NCBI RefSeq assembly: GCF_029201545.1
Contig: NZ_CP104007.1
Location: forward strand, 2,576,501-2,640,500
DNA length: 64,000 nt
Source of the DNA: Devosia sp. FJ2-5-3
GTDB lineage: Bacteria > Pseudomonadota > Alphaproteobacteria > Rhizobiales > Devosiaceae
Reading direction: 5' to 3'
The notes beneath the pieces were generated by a model, which made no database searches, was not told the DNA's origin, and was given only the letters and a program-made list of their open reading frames with translations. Position 1 is the stretch's first letter. Each line of letters starts with the position of its first letter. The position numbers and the translations under genes are program-made. Shown piece after piece: positions 35,016-42,764 of this stretch.

Positions 35016-36089
35016 TCAGAATGCCGGCGGATCGCCCCTCCAGGCGGCGCCGAGCAGCTTGGCGATGTCCTTCTTCGTGACCTCTTGCGGGTTCCAGTAC
35101 GGCTTGGCCGTGGCGATCTCAGCGGCTTTGTCGAGATCGGCTTCCTTGAGGCCGAGATCCCTGAGCGCGAGCGGACCACCCAGCTTGCGGGCAAAATCGA
35201 AGAGTCCCTGGCCTGGATGGGCATTGCCGAAAATGCGGCTGACCGGCTCGAGTTCGCGCGCCGCCGCCCGAGCGTTGAAGGCGATGGTGTGGGGAAGCAT
35301 GACCGCGTGCGTTTCGGCGTGAGGCAGATCGAACGAACCGCCCAGCGTGTGGCAAAGCTTGTGGTGCAGGGCCATGCCCACCTGCCCCAGCACGGTCCCG
35401 CAGAGCCAGGCGCCGTAGAGCGTGCGCCCGCGCGCTTCGAGATCGCCCGGGCTGGCTACGACCTTTTCGAGTGACTCGGCGAAAGCCTCCAGGCCCTCGA
35501 TGGCCAGCAAGGTGGACACCGGGTTGCGGTCCCGGGCGTAGAGCCCTTCCGCCGCGTGCGCCATGGCGTTGAGCGCGCTGGTGACGGTCAACGATGCCGG
35601 CAGACTGCGCACCAGTTCGGCGTCATAGAGGATCACTTCGGGCTGGACGCGCGGATCGGTCAGCGTCGTCTTGATGCCGTTTTCGGTCTGGCCGAGAATA
35701 TTGGTAGCTTCCGAGCCGGCATAAGTCGTCGGCACGACGATCTGCGGCAGGTCCGTGCGCAAGGCGATGGCCTTGCCCAGGCCCGTCGTCGAGCCGCCCC
35801 CGACAGACACGAGGCAATCGGCGCGGACTGACAGGGCGTGTGCGACCGCTTCCTCGGTCACCGAAACGGGCGTGTGCATGGTGGCGCGGGTAAAGACGCC
35901 AACCGCCAGATCGCCGATATCCTGGGCCATCTCCATGGCCTGATCCGCCTGCGGCGGGGTGGACAGAACCAGCGCCCGCTTGCACCCAAGGCGCGCTATC
36001 TCCTCACTGACCTGCCGGCGCACACCGGCGCCGAAACGAACCCGGACAGGCGCAAAGTGTGCAGCAAATGATGGTGTGAAGTGCGACAT
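35016..36089 (-). CDS. maleylacetate reductase
   Basis: 357 residues from the ATG behind GGGAGGGATTG. Iron-containing alcohol dehydrogenase fold: SVGGGSTTGLGKAIA for nucleotide binding, VPTTYAGSEAT, and HHKLCHTLGGSFDLPHAETHAVMLPH (blocks: HHKLCHTLGG, LPHAETHAVMLPH). These motifs are specific to maleylacetate reductases, which reduce maleylacetate to 3-oxoadipate with NAD(P)H. First gene of the aromatic operon and divergent from a LysR gene whose operator lies about 90 bases upstream. Confidence 0.9.
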   Translation of the reverse strand: MSHFTPSFAAHFAPVRVRFGAGVRRQVSEEIARLGCKRALVLSTPPQADQAMEMAQDIGDLAVGVFTRATMHTPVSVTEEAVAHALSVRADCLVSVGGGSTTGLGKAIALRTDLPQIVVPTTYAGSEATNILGQTENGIKTTLTDPRVQPEVILYDAELVRSLPASLTVTSALNAMAHAAEGLYARDRNPVSTLLAIEGLEAFAESLEKVVASPGDLEARGRTLYGAWLCGTVLGQVGMALHHKLCHTLGGSFDLPHAETHAVMLPHTIAFNARAAARELEPVSRIFGNAHPGQGLFDFARKLGGPLALRDLGLKEADLDKAAEIATAKPYWNPQEVTKKDIAKLLGAAWRGDPPAF

Positions 36090-36180
36090 CAATCCCTCCC
36101 GCCCGACACCATGGGCGTCCGCGACAGATGCAGTGTGTCACATCCAACATACCACCTTGATCGGATTGGCGCGCCATAAC

Positions 36181-36195
36181 ATAACTTGATGTTAT
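36181..36195. promoter_or_regulatory. LysR-type operator overlapping the lysR start codon
   Basis: ATAACTTGATGTTAT, a T-N11-A dyad with 5-bp arms. The right arm includes the first two bases of the LysR ATG at 36194. An extra direct ATAAC repeat (36176-36180) lies immediately upstream. No Shine-Dalgarno sequence is visible, so the message may be leaderless. Confidence 0.65.
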
Positions 36196-37144
36196 GAAGC
36201 TTGATCCGAGACATCTTGAAATTCTTGCGGCGATCGTCGACGGCGGCGGCCTTACGGAAGGCGCGCAGGCGATCGGGCGCGCCCAACCGAGCGTGTCGCG
36301 AACCATCGCAATGCTTGAAGCTCGGATCGGCGCCCCGCTGTTCGAGAAGAACAAGCGCCCGCTTGTGCCCACCGAACTTTGTCTTGGCCTTGCCGGTGAA
36401 GGCCGGCGTATCCTGGCGGCCGGCAATACTGCCTCTGCCATCGTCGCCACCTTCCGCACTGGCCATCGCGGCATTGTCCGGATCGGGGGGACGCCGGTCT
36501 TCATGGATGGGGTGATTTCGACGCTGATCGCCGAGTTCCAGCAGAACCATCCTCAGGTCCGGATCGAACAATCCTACGGCTATGTCCCTGAACTCACCGA
36601 CCAATTGGTCGCCGGCACGCTTGACGTCGCGATCTGTCCGATCAATCCGACGGCCGTTCCCGAGGGTTTTCATTTCGTACCGGTCTTGCCCGGCCGAAAT
36701 GTCATCGCCTGTGGCAGCGACCATCCCCTCTTGCGCAAGGGATCGCTGCGCCTCACCGATATCGCCAATTATCCGTGGATCGCGCCGCCGGCATCGAGCC
36801 CGCTCTACCAGGACATGCGGCACATTCTGCGCGACATCGGCGTCAACGATATCCGCATTTCGTTTTCCGGCGGCACGCTGGCCTCGATGACCGCCATTCT
36901 CGCCAATTCCGATGCGCTGACCATCCTGCCCTATTCGGTGGTCTTCATGGCGCGCAAGCAGCGCACCATGGCGGCGCTGTCCATTCGCCTCAACCATCCC
37001 GAGCGCATGCTCGGCATATTGACCCGCGATGCCGAGGCGAGCAGCCCGACGGCGCGGCGCTTTCGCCGCTTCATCGACACCGAATTCCGCAATCTCTCGC
37101 GCTTCATCCAGCAACATGAGCAAAATACGGTCTGGCGCGACTAG
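36194..37144 (+). CDS. LysR family regulator (aromatic operon)
   Basis: 316 residues. N-terminal helix-turn-helix (GGLTEGAQAIGRAQPSVSRTIAMLE, blocks: TEGAQAIGRAQ, SVSRTIAMLEARIG) then the periplasmic-binding-like effector domain. Divergent from maleylacetate reductase, the classical LysR layout for activating an aromatic operon. It is a clear paralogue of the LysR protein at 39756: both are 316 residues and both have ML EARxG and PLF segments at the same place. Confidence 0.9.
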   Translation: MKLDPRHLEILAAIVDGGGLTEGAQAIGRAQPSVSRTIAMLEARIGAPLFEKNKRPLVPTELCLGLAGEGRRILAAGNTASAIVATFRTGHRGIVRIGGTPVFMDGVISTLIAEFQQNHPQVRIEQSYGYVPELTDQLVAGTLDVAICPINPTAVPEGFHFVPVLPGRNVIACGSDHPLLRKGSLRLTDIANYPWIAPPASSPLYQDMRHILRDIGVNDIRISFSGGTLASMTAILANSDALTILPYSVVFMARKQRTMAALSIRLNHPERMLGILTRDAEASSPTARRFRRFIDTEFRNLSRFIQQHEQNTVWRD

Positions 37145-37155
37145 GCTGTTCTCCA

Positions 37156-37812
37156 TCATCGTCCCGACCTCATGGCCGGGGCGCGGCCCGCTGCCAGATC
37201 CGCAAGCACAGTCCCGAGCATTTCCACCTCAGCATCGAGCGCCTCATGTGCCCGGCCGGGAAAAACATCCGCCCGCAGGCGCAGTCCTTGTCCACCAAGA
37301 TCACCAGCCGCTTCCATCATGGCCTGCAGCGGAATCCACGGGTCGGTGTCGCTGCCGGTCAGATAGACTGGCAACCCAGACGGCGCCTGTCGCGGCCGGT
37401 CGCAGGCCAGTGTGCCGACCCGGCACCCGGTGAGCGCCACCAGCGCGTCGGGTGCCGGATCGCCCCGGCAAACATATTCGATGGCAAGACATGCCCCTTG
37501 CGAAAATCCTGCCAACACCATTGGCTTGCCGGGGAACTCATCCCGCAGCGCCACAATTTCGGCCGCCAGCTGGTCGAGCGACCCCTTCAGTTGCGCCGCC
37601 GTTTCCCCGTTTATGGGATCGACGGCGCGTGCATCATACCAGGCGCCTCTCGGCGCGCGCGGCAACCAGAAAGCCACTTCGTCTGCCGACAGGCGGTCGA
37701 CGATATGGCTTTCCATGTCATGGGGCGACTGGCCGCGCCCATGGATCAGGACGCAGAGCGCCCTGACCGCCGAGCCCGCAGCACCAAGCCGAAGTCCAGC
37801 CGCCCCGTTCAT
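37156..37812 (-). CDS. alpha/beta-hydrolase (MhqD-like phospholipase/carboxylesterase family)
   Basis: 218 residues. Catalytic triad visible as Ser104 in GFSQGA, Asp157 (GSDTDPW) and His189 (GRAHE); oxyanion segment LIHGRG at 22-27. The gene shares a base with the stop of the ring-cleavage dioxygenase before it (TGATG). The same pairing, MhqO dioxygenase with MhqD esterase, occurs in Bacillus quinone-detoxification loci. It probably hydrolyses an ester or thioester derived from the quinol cleavage product. It converges on the LysR gene. Confidence 0.82.
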   Translation of the reverse strand: MNGAAGLRLGAAGSAVRALCVLIHGRGQSPHDMESHIVDRLSADEVAFWLPRAPRGAWYDARAVDPINGETAAQLKGSLDQLAAEIVALRDEFPGKPMVLAGFSQGACLAIEYVCRGDPAPDALVALTGCRVGTLACDRPRQAPSGLPVYLTGSDTDPWIPLQAMMEAAGDLGGQGLRLRADVFPGRAHEALDAEVEMLGTVLADLAAGRAPAMRSGR

Positions 37813-38771
37813 CAGACGAAATCCGCCTGTTCGAGGCCGGCGCGCAGTTCGGCCTCACGATCCTTGAACCATGGCGGGAACACCAGCGTCTTGCCGATCT
37901 GGCCGGGAGGCTCGTCAGAGGTCCAACCCTGCGGGGTCGTCCAGGCCAGCTCGAACAGGGCACCGCCGGGAGAGCGGACATAGCAGGATTTGAAGTAGTT
38001 TCTGTCCTTCTGCTCGGAAATGTCTGTAAATCCGAGTCCTTCGATATGCGCCCGCAGCTTGAGCTGGGTTTCCTCGTCGCCGGTATTAAGCGCCAGATGG
38101 TGGATGGTGCCGCCCGAGAGCGTCCATGTCCCCTGCGGGCTCTCGCGGTCGGTGATCACCTCGACGCGCTGGATGACGCCGGAAGCGTCGGGCACACGAT
38201 AGACGTCGCCGTCATCGGTCTGCGACTCCAGCTCGAGCGGCAGCGCGATGGTCAGGAAGTCGTTCATCGCGGTTTTGTCGGTCGTCGCGATCACGCTGCC
38301 ATAGATACCCTTGATGCCGTGGTCGCGGCCGATGCCTTGCGCGGCATTGGTAATCGGCTCGCGCCTGTCGCTGTCGCTCTCGACCAGTTCATGCGGAATG
38401 CCGCAGGGATGGGCGACGATGACCCGTTCGGTGCCGAAGCGCGTGACCTTGTGCGCCTCGATCCCGCGGGCGTTGAGCCGGTCCACCCAGAAATCGGCAG
38501 CGCCTTTTGGAATGGCCTGAAGAATGGCGCGGGACTGGTTGGTGCCGCGACGCCCATAGACGCCCGGCTTACGGAACGGGAAGGTGGTGATGATGGTCGA
38601 GGCATCGCCATCGGGCGAACCGTAGTAGAGGTGATAGACCGGCAGCACGCCGTCAAACAGCACGGTACGCTTGACCGAATGCAGGCCGAGCGTCTTGGTG
38701 TAGAAGTCGAAATCCTCCTGCGCACCGTCGGTTGACAGTGTCAGGTGGTGATAGCCGCTGATGCCACTCAT
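37812..38771 (-). CDS. VOC ring-cleaving dioxygenase (LinE/PcpA/MhqO-like hydroquinone dioxygenase)
   Basis: 319 residues made of paired VOC modules. Expected Fe(II) ligands are present: His in YHHL (8-9), His224/225 in GTIHHLALNT, and Glu274 in ALFELAW. This spacing matches the PcpA/LinE group that cleaves hydroquinones between a hydroxylated carbon and its neighbour. In a hydroxyquinol locus it could serve as an alternative ring-opening enzyme or detoxify quinones. It overlaps the intradiol dioxygenase upstream by 4 bases. Confidence 0.85.
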   Translation of the reverse strand: MSGISGYHHLTLSTDGAQEDFDFYTKTLGLHSVKRTVLFDGVLPVYHLYYGSPDGDASTIITTFPFRKPGVYGRRGTNQSRAILQAIPKGAADFWVDRLNARGIEAHKVTRFGTERVIVAHPCGIPHELVESDSDRREPITNAAQGIGRDHGIKGIYGSVIATTDKTAMNDFLTIALPLELESQTDDGDVYRVPDASGVIQRVEVITDRESPQGTWTLSGGTIHHLALNTGDEETQLKLRAHIEGLGFTDISEQKDRNYFKSCYVRSPGGALFELAWTTPQGWTSDEPPGQIGKTLVFPPWFKDREAELRAGLEQADFV

Positions 38772-39664
38772 TCTGAGCTCCTTCCTGGCATGGTATGTTC
38801 GGGCTCCGCTGGAGCCATGACGAGGTCGATATCGAGGCCGTAATTTGGTCGTGTCCCGACCGTCTCGATCTGAAAATCGGCGAGCAGTTCCGGTTTGACG
38901 CCGAAAATGGCGTCCGCCGCGACCGCCGGGTCGGCGCGGTCGAAGATCTGGCTGGTCAGGTCCCGATAGCCCGGGGCCGTGACGCGGAAATTGATATGGG
39001 CGGGACGATGCAGGGCGAGGCCCAGCCGGGTCAAAAGGCGCCCGACCGGCCCATCGGCAGGCAGGCTGTAGCCGCCCGGCTTGATCGACTGAAACGCAAA
39101 CCGCCCCTGCCGGTCGGCAACCAGGCGGCCGCGCAGATTGTGCTCGGGCTGAAGGTCGGGCTCCTGGTTTTCGTAAAAACCCTGGGCATTGGCCTGCCAG
39201 ATTTCGACGACCGCCCCGCCGATCCCCTCCCCGCTGGTCGACCGTATGGTCCCGGTCACCTTCAACGGGTCACCCTTGCCGTCGAGGCTGATGGATTGCC
39301 CGATGGCAATGTCCGGCATATCCGCGCGATAGAATGGCCCGCAGACGGTGTTGGGCGTCGCCCCGTCGACCAATGGATTGGCAAGATCCTGGACCGCCGC
39401 GGAAATGCCGAGCGCGTCTGCAAGCAATACCCACTCCTGCCGCCGGGCATCCGTGTGGTGCCCGGTCTCGGTGAGGAAGTCGATGACGGCGCGCAGTTCG
39501 GCGGGTGTTGGCCGGAGGACGAGCAGCAGCCGATGAACGTGCTCGGCCAGAACGGCCATGCTGTCAACGAGCCGCGTCGCTTTGAGCGCCGCCAGCCGGG
39601 CCTCGAGAGCCTCGAGACTGGCCAGTCCGTCCAACTGCGCTTCTGCGTCTTGCCCCCGGGTCAT
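38768..39664 (-). CDS. intradiol dioxygenase paralogue with His-to-Asn at an iron-ligand position
   Basis: 298 residues; hydroxyquinol 1,2-dioxygenase architecture. Tyr164 (QGFYENQ), Tyr199 (GGYSLPADGPVG) and His223 are present, but the motif normally RPAHxHF reads RPAHINF, giving Asn225 (codon AAT at 38990-38992) where the second His ligand is expected. The paralogue at 27635 keeps both His. It may be impaired, use another ligand, or have a different role. It starts a three-gene unit with the MhqO/MhqD-like pair, divergent from the second LysR gene. Confidence 0.85.
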   Translation of the reverse strand: MTRGQDAEAQLDGLASLEALEARLAALKATRLVDSMAVLAEHVHRLLLVLRPTPAELRAVIDFLTETGHHTDARRQEWVLLADALGISAAVQDLANPLVDGATPNTVCGPFYRADMPDIAIGQSISLDGKGDPLKVTGTIRSTSGEGIGGAVVEIWQANAQGFYENQEPDLQPEHNLRGRLVADRQGRFAFQSIKPGGYSLPADGPVGRLLTRLGLALHRPAHINFRVTAPGYRDLTSQIFDRADPAVAADAIFGVKPELLADFQIETVGTRPNYGLDIDLVMAPAEPEHTMPGRSSE

Positions 39665-39742
39665 CGATGCGAAGTCCTCCTCTCCACGCGCTCAACTTGG
39701 CACGAAAGGACGACGACATTGATGAATAGTGGGATAGCGAAT

Positions 39743-39757
39743 ATAGCAATTTGCTAT
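39743..39757. promoter_or_regulatory. LysR-type operator overlapping the second lysR start codon
   Basis: ATAGCAATTTGCTAT, a T-N11-A dyad with 5-bp arms, whose right arm includes the AT of the LysR ATG at 39756. A further ATAGC repeat lies at 39734-39738. The arrangement is the same as at 36181-36195 but with a different arm sequence. No Shine-Dalgarno is visible. Confidence 0.65.
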
Positions 39758-40706
39758 GAAGCTGAATGAGCGCCATTTGATGCAGCTTGCAGCCGTCGTC
39801 GACACCGGTGGCGTCTCTGAAGGCGCGGCCTTGCTCGGCATGACCCAGTCAGCCGTGAGCCGATCGCTCGCCATGCTCGAGGCCCGGGTCGGCGAGCCGC
39901 TTTTCGTCAAGGGCCGACGACCGCTTCAGCCCACGGCGCTGGGATCCCAGCTGGCCATCCATGGCCGCGCGATCCTCACGGCGTCCCGCCGGGCTACCGA
40001 TGCAGTGCAGGGGCATCTCAAGGGAACGAGCGGCCTCGTCCGCGTTGGCGGCGTGCCCTTCTTCATGGATGCACTGGTCAGCCAGATGATCGCCCAGTTC
40101 CACCTCGAAGAACCCGAGGTCAGTGTCCAGCAGAGCTATGGCAATCTGCCCGATCTGGTTTCGGCGCTCGATGCCCAGCTTATTGATCTCGGCATTGTCC
40201 CGATCGGTTCGGCCCATCCGGGCTCGGCCTATGAGTTCATCGAAATCCTGCCGGGCAAGAACGTGGTTGCCTGCCGTACCGACCACCCTCTTCTGAAGCG
40301 CCCTCGCCCGCAGGCAACCGATTTGGCCGCCTATCCGTGGATCGCGCCGCTGCCGGGCTCGCCGCTGATGACCGATCTGCAGATGATCCTTCTCAGCATC
40401 GGCGTCAGCGAACTCAATATCCGCTATTCCGGCGGCTCGCTGATGAGCGTGGTCAATTTCCTCGCCGACTCGCAGGCGCTGGCCGTCTTGCCGTTTTCGG
40501 TGGTGTTTGCGCTCAGGAAGGAACGGCGCATCACCGTGCTCCCGTTCGACATCCCCCAGCCCGATCGGTCGCTGGGCATATTGCGGCGCCTCGATGCGCC
40601 GAACTCTCCGGCGTCGGACCGGTTCGTGCGCCATATCATCCAGGTCTTCGATGACCTCAAACACACCATCAAACGCCACGAAAACGCTGTGGTGTGGGGC
40701 AGCTGA
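39756..40706 (+). CDS. LysR family regulator (second, paralogous)
   Basis: 316 residues. Helix-turn-helix GGVSEGAALLGMTQSAVSRSLAMLE (blocks: SEGAALLGMTQS, AVSRSLAMLEARVG) and a substrate-binding-like effector domain. Divergent from the second intradiol dioxygenase, so it probably controls the dioxygenase-MhqO-MhqD unit. It looks like a duplicate of the 36194 regulator with its own operator arms, allowing separate control of the two dioxygenases. Confidence 0.9.
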   Translation: MKLNERHLMQLAAVVDTGGVSEGAALLGMTQSAVSRSLAMLEARVGEPLFVKGRRPLQPTALGSQLAIHGRAILTASRRATDAVQGHLKGTSGLVRVGGVPFFMDALVSQMIAQFHLEEPEVSVQQSYGNLPDLVSALDAQLIDLGIVPIGSAHPGSAYEFIEILPGKNVVACRTDHPLLKRPRPQATDLAAYPWIAPLPGSPLMTDLQMILLSIGVSELNIRYSGGSLMSVVNFLADSQALAVLPFSVVFALRKERRITVLPFDIPQPDRSLGILRRLDAPNSPASDRFVRHIIQVFDDLKHTIKRHENAVVWGS

Positions 40707-40729
40707 CCGGGTCAAAAAACCCGGCCAGC
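40702..40729. terminator. hairpin between convergent genes
   Basis: GCTG-A-CCGGGT / ACCCGG-C-CAGC around a CAAAAA loop, with one A-C mismatch. It sits in the 53-base gap where the LysR gene and the Gfo/Idh gene converge. Probably a bidirectional terminator, although no T-run follows on either side. Confidence 0.5.
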
Positions 40730-40759
40730 CTGATTATGCACGCGTCGTTTGCGATGGGA

Positions 40760-41821
40760 TCAAAGGTCGACCCAGGCGCGCGTCTCCGTCGAGGTCCGCA
40801 CGGCGTCGAGCACGCGCTGGTTTTCGACGCCGTCGACGAAGGACGCACCCTGCTTGAGCTGGCGGCCCTCGCTGATGGCCGCCGCGAATTCGCGCAGAGC
40901 CCCAACGACCGACACGTTCCAGATGCCCTTGTTCAGGCCCTCGAGTCGCGAATTGGGGTCGTCCTGGGTGATGTCCTCAAAACCCTGGCCGGCCTTGGCG
41001 AAGTAAAGCTTCTCATCCTCGTTGGCGAGGGTGATGGTGCCCTTCGATCCGAAAACCTGAGTCAGATTGCCGATATTGTTGGCGGCAACACCGCTCATGA
41101 AGATCTGCACGCGCGCTTCGGACTGCATGCGCAGCGTCATGTAGGCGACGTCGTCGGCCGTTGCGGTCCAGGCTTCGCCGGTGGCCTTGTCGATCCGGTT
41201 GGGGATGACGGTCAGAGCTTCGCCCATCACCGAGTGGACGGCGCCCAGCCACCAGCGGACCATGTCGACCTGATGGCTGCCATTGGCGCCGAGACGCCCG
41301 CCGCCATGTTCGATCAGGCTCCACCAATCGCCCTTCGGACGCGCAGCGGGGTCGGCCCAGCTGGCGCCGATATTGGCGATGTTGACGTGGCGAATTTCAC
41401 CGAGATCGCCATTGGCGATCATCTCGGCGATGCGCATGCGGTTTGGATTGAACCGCAGCTCATGGTCGATCATGTGCACGCGCCCAAGGGCGGTAGCCTT
41501 GTCCAGCATGGCCTGGGCTTCGCCGGCATTGACCGCCGTCGGCTTTTCGCAGACCACGTGAGCCCCGGCTTCGAGGGCCGCCAGCGTCATTTCTGCATGG
41601 GTGTCGGTCGGCGTCGCGATCAGCACGGCGTCCGGCTTATGCTTGGCCAACATTTCACGCCAGTCGGAATAGGCATCGGCGACACCGAAGGCGTCAGCCG
41701 CCGACCGGGCGCTTTCGAGGCGGCCCGAGGCCACGGCCACCACTTCCGCGCCGGGAACGTGACGCAGGGCCGGAAGGTAGGCGGCGCGGGCAAAGCTCGC
41801 CCCAATTACTGCGAATTTCAT
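40760..41821 (-). CDS. Gfo/Idh/MocA family oxidoreductase with atypical glycine motif
   Basis: 353 residues. EKP at 92-94 and the C-terminal domain pattern place it in the family, but the N-terminal dinucleotide loop reads GASFAR at 7-12 instead of GxGxxG, so cofactor affinity may be altered. Last gene of the Dpp-type transporter run, 15 bases after dppC. It probably oxidises or reduces a sugar or amino-sugar part of the imported compound. Confidence 0.84.
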   Translation of the reverse strand: MKFAVIGASFARAAYLPALRHVPGAEVVAVASGRLESARSAADAFGVADAYSDWREMLAKHKPDAVLIATPTDTHAEMTLAALEAGAHVVCEKPTAVNAGEAQAMLDKATALGRVHMIDHELRFNPNRMRIAEMIANGDLGEIRHVNIANIGASWADPAARPKGDWWSLIEHGGGRLGANGSHQVDMVRWWLGAVHSVMGEALTVIPNRIDKATGEAWTATADDVAYMTLRMQSEARVQIFMSGVAANNIGNLTQVFGSKGTITLANEDEKLYFAKAGQGFEDITQDDPNSRLEGLNKGIWNVSVVGALREFAAAISEGRQLKQGASFVDGVENQRVLDAVRTSTETRAWVDL

Positions 41822-41836
41822 TGCAGATTCCTATTG

Positions 41837-42754
41837 TTAACCGTTGGTCTTGAGGCGCGGATCGAGGAAGTCGCGCAGCCAGTCGCCAAGGATATTGAAG
41901 CTCAGCACCGTCATGACGATGGCAATGCCCGGGAAGAATGCCAGCCACCACTTGTTGGCGAGGAGCTGGTCGCGGCTATCGGCAAGCATGGCGCCCCAGG
42001 TCGGCACATTGGGCGGAACACCCAGGCCGAGGAAGGAGAGCGAGGCTTCCGACAGGATCACCGACGCCACGTTGAACGAGGCGATAACCGTCAGTGGCGC
42101 CACGATATTGGGCAGGATGGTGCGGAAGATCACGAAGAAGGTCGGGTCGCCAAGAGCACGCGCCGCCTCAACATATTCCTTCTCGCGCAATGACAGGGTC
42201 TGTGCCCGCACGATACGCGCATAGGTCACCCATTGCCCGATGCCGAGCACGATAATGATGTTGACCACGCCCGGTCCCAGAATGACCAGGAACATGATGG
42301 CAAGCAGGATGAAGGGAAACGCGAGCTGGATATCGCCCAGGCGCATGATGATATCGTCGACGATGCCGCCGAAATAGCCGGCGCAGAGGCCAGCCATGAC
42401 GCCGATCGTGCCACCCACCATGATGGCGCAGATGCCGACCAGAAGCGAAATGCGGGCCCCGTAGATAAGGCGCGACAGGATATCGCGTCCGAGACCATCG
42501 GTGCCCAGCCAGAACATGCCCCGGCTGCCCTCGGTCATCGGATCGGCAAGGCGCCGCATGATGTCCTGACGGTTGGGATCGAGCGGGGAAATCCAGGGTC
42601 CGAAGATGGCCGCAATGGCCACGATGCCGAGGATGACCAGCGCCACCAGCGGCCATCTGGCGGCCACAAGCGAGCGCCAGGCCCGTCGCATCGCCTTTCG
42701 GCGCTGCGAGATGGGCTTGGCGGGTGCGGCTGCGGGAGCGGTTTGAACAGTCAT
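41837..42754 (-). CDS. ABC transporter permease, DppC/OppC type
   Basis: 305 residues with a basic N-terminal tail, about six membrane helices and the permease motif region ARALGDPTFFVIFRTILPNIVAPL (blocks: ARALGDPTFF, RTILPNIVAPL). Inner-membrane channel subunit for peptides, opines or similar. The next gene downstream is a Gfo/Idh enzyme; no ATPase genes accompany this transporter. Confidence 0.9.
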   Translation of the reverse strand: MTVQTAPAAAPAKPISQRRKAMRRAWRSLVAARWPLVALVILGIVAIAAIFGPWISPLDPNRQDIMRRLADPMTEGSRGMFWLGTDGLGRDILSRLIYGARISLLVGICAIMVGGTIGVMAGLCAGYFGGIVDDIIMRLGDIQLAFPFILLAIMFLVILGPGVVNIIIVLGIGQWVTYARIVRAQTLSLREKEYVEAARALGDPTFFVIFRTILPNIVAPLTVIASFNVASVILSEASLSFLGLGVPPNVPTWGAMLADSRDQLLANKWWLAFFPGIAIVMTVLSFNILGDWLRDFLDPRLKTNG

Positions 42755-42764
42755 AGGCGCGCTC

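Noticed and set aside
33690..35474. A 594-codon plus-strand frame opposite the second Liv receptor
   Set aside because: Antisense shadow; the minus-strand gene has a Tat signal and a ribosome site.
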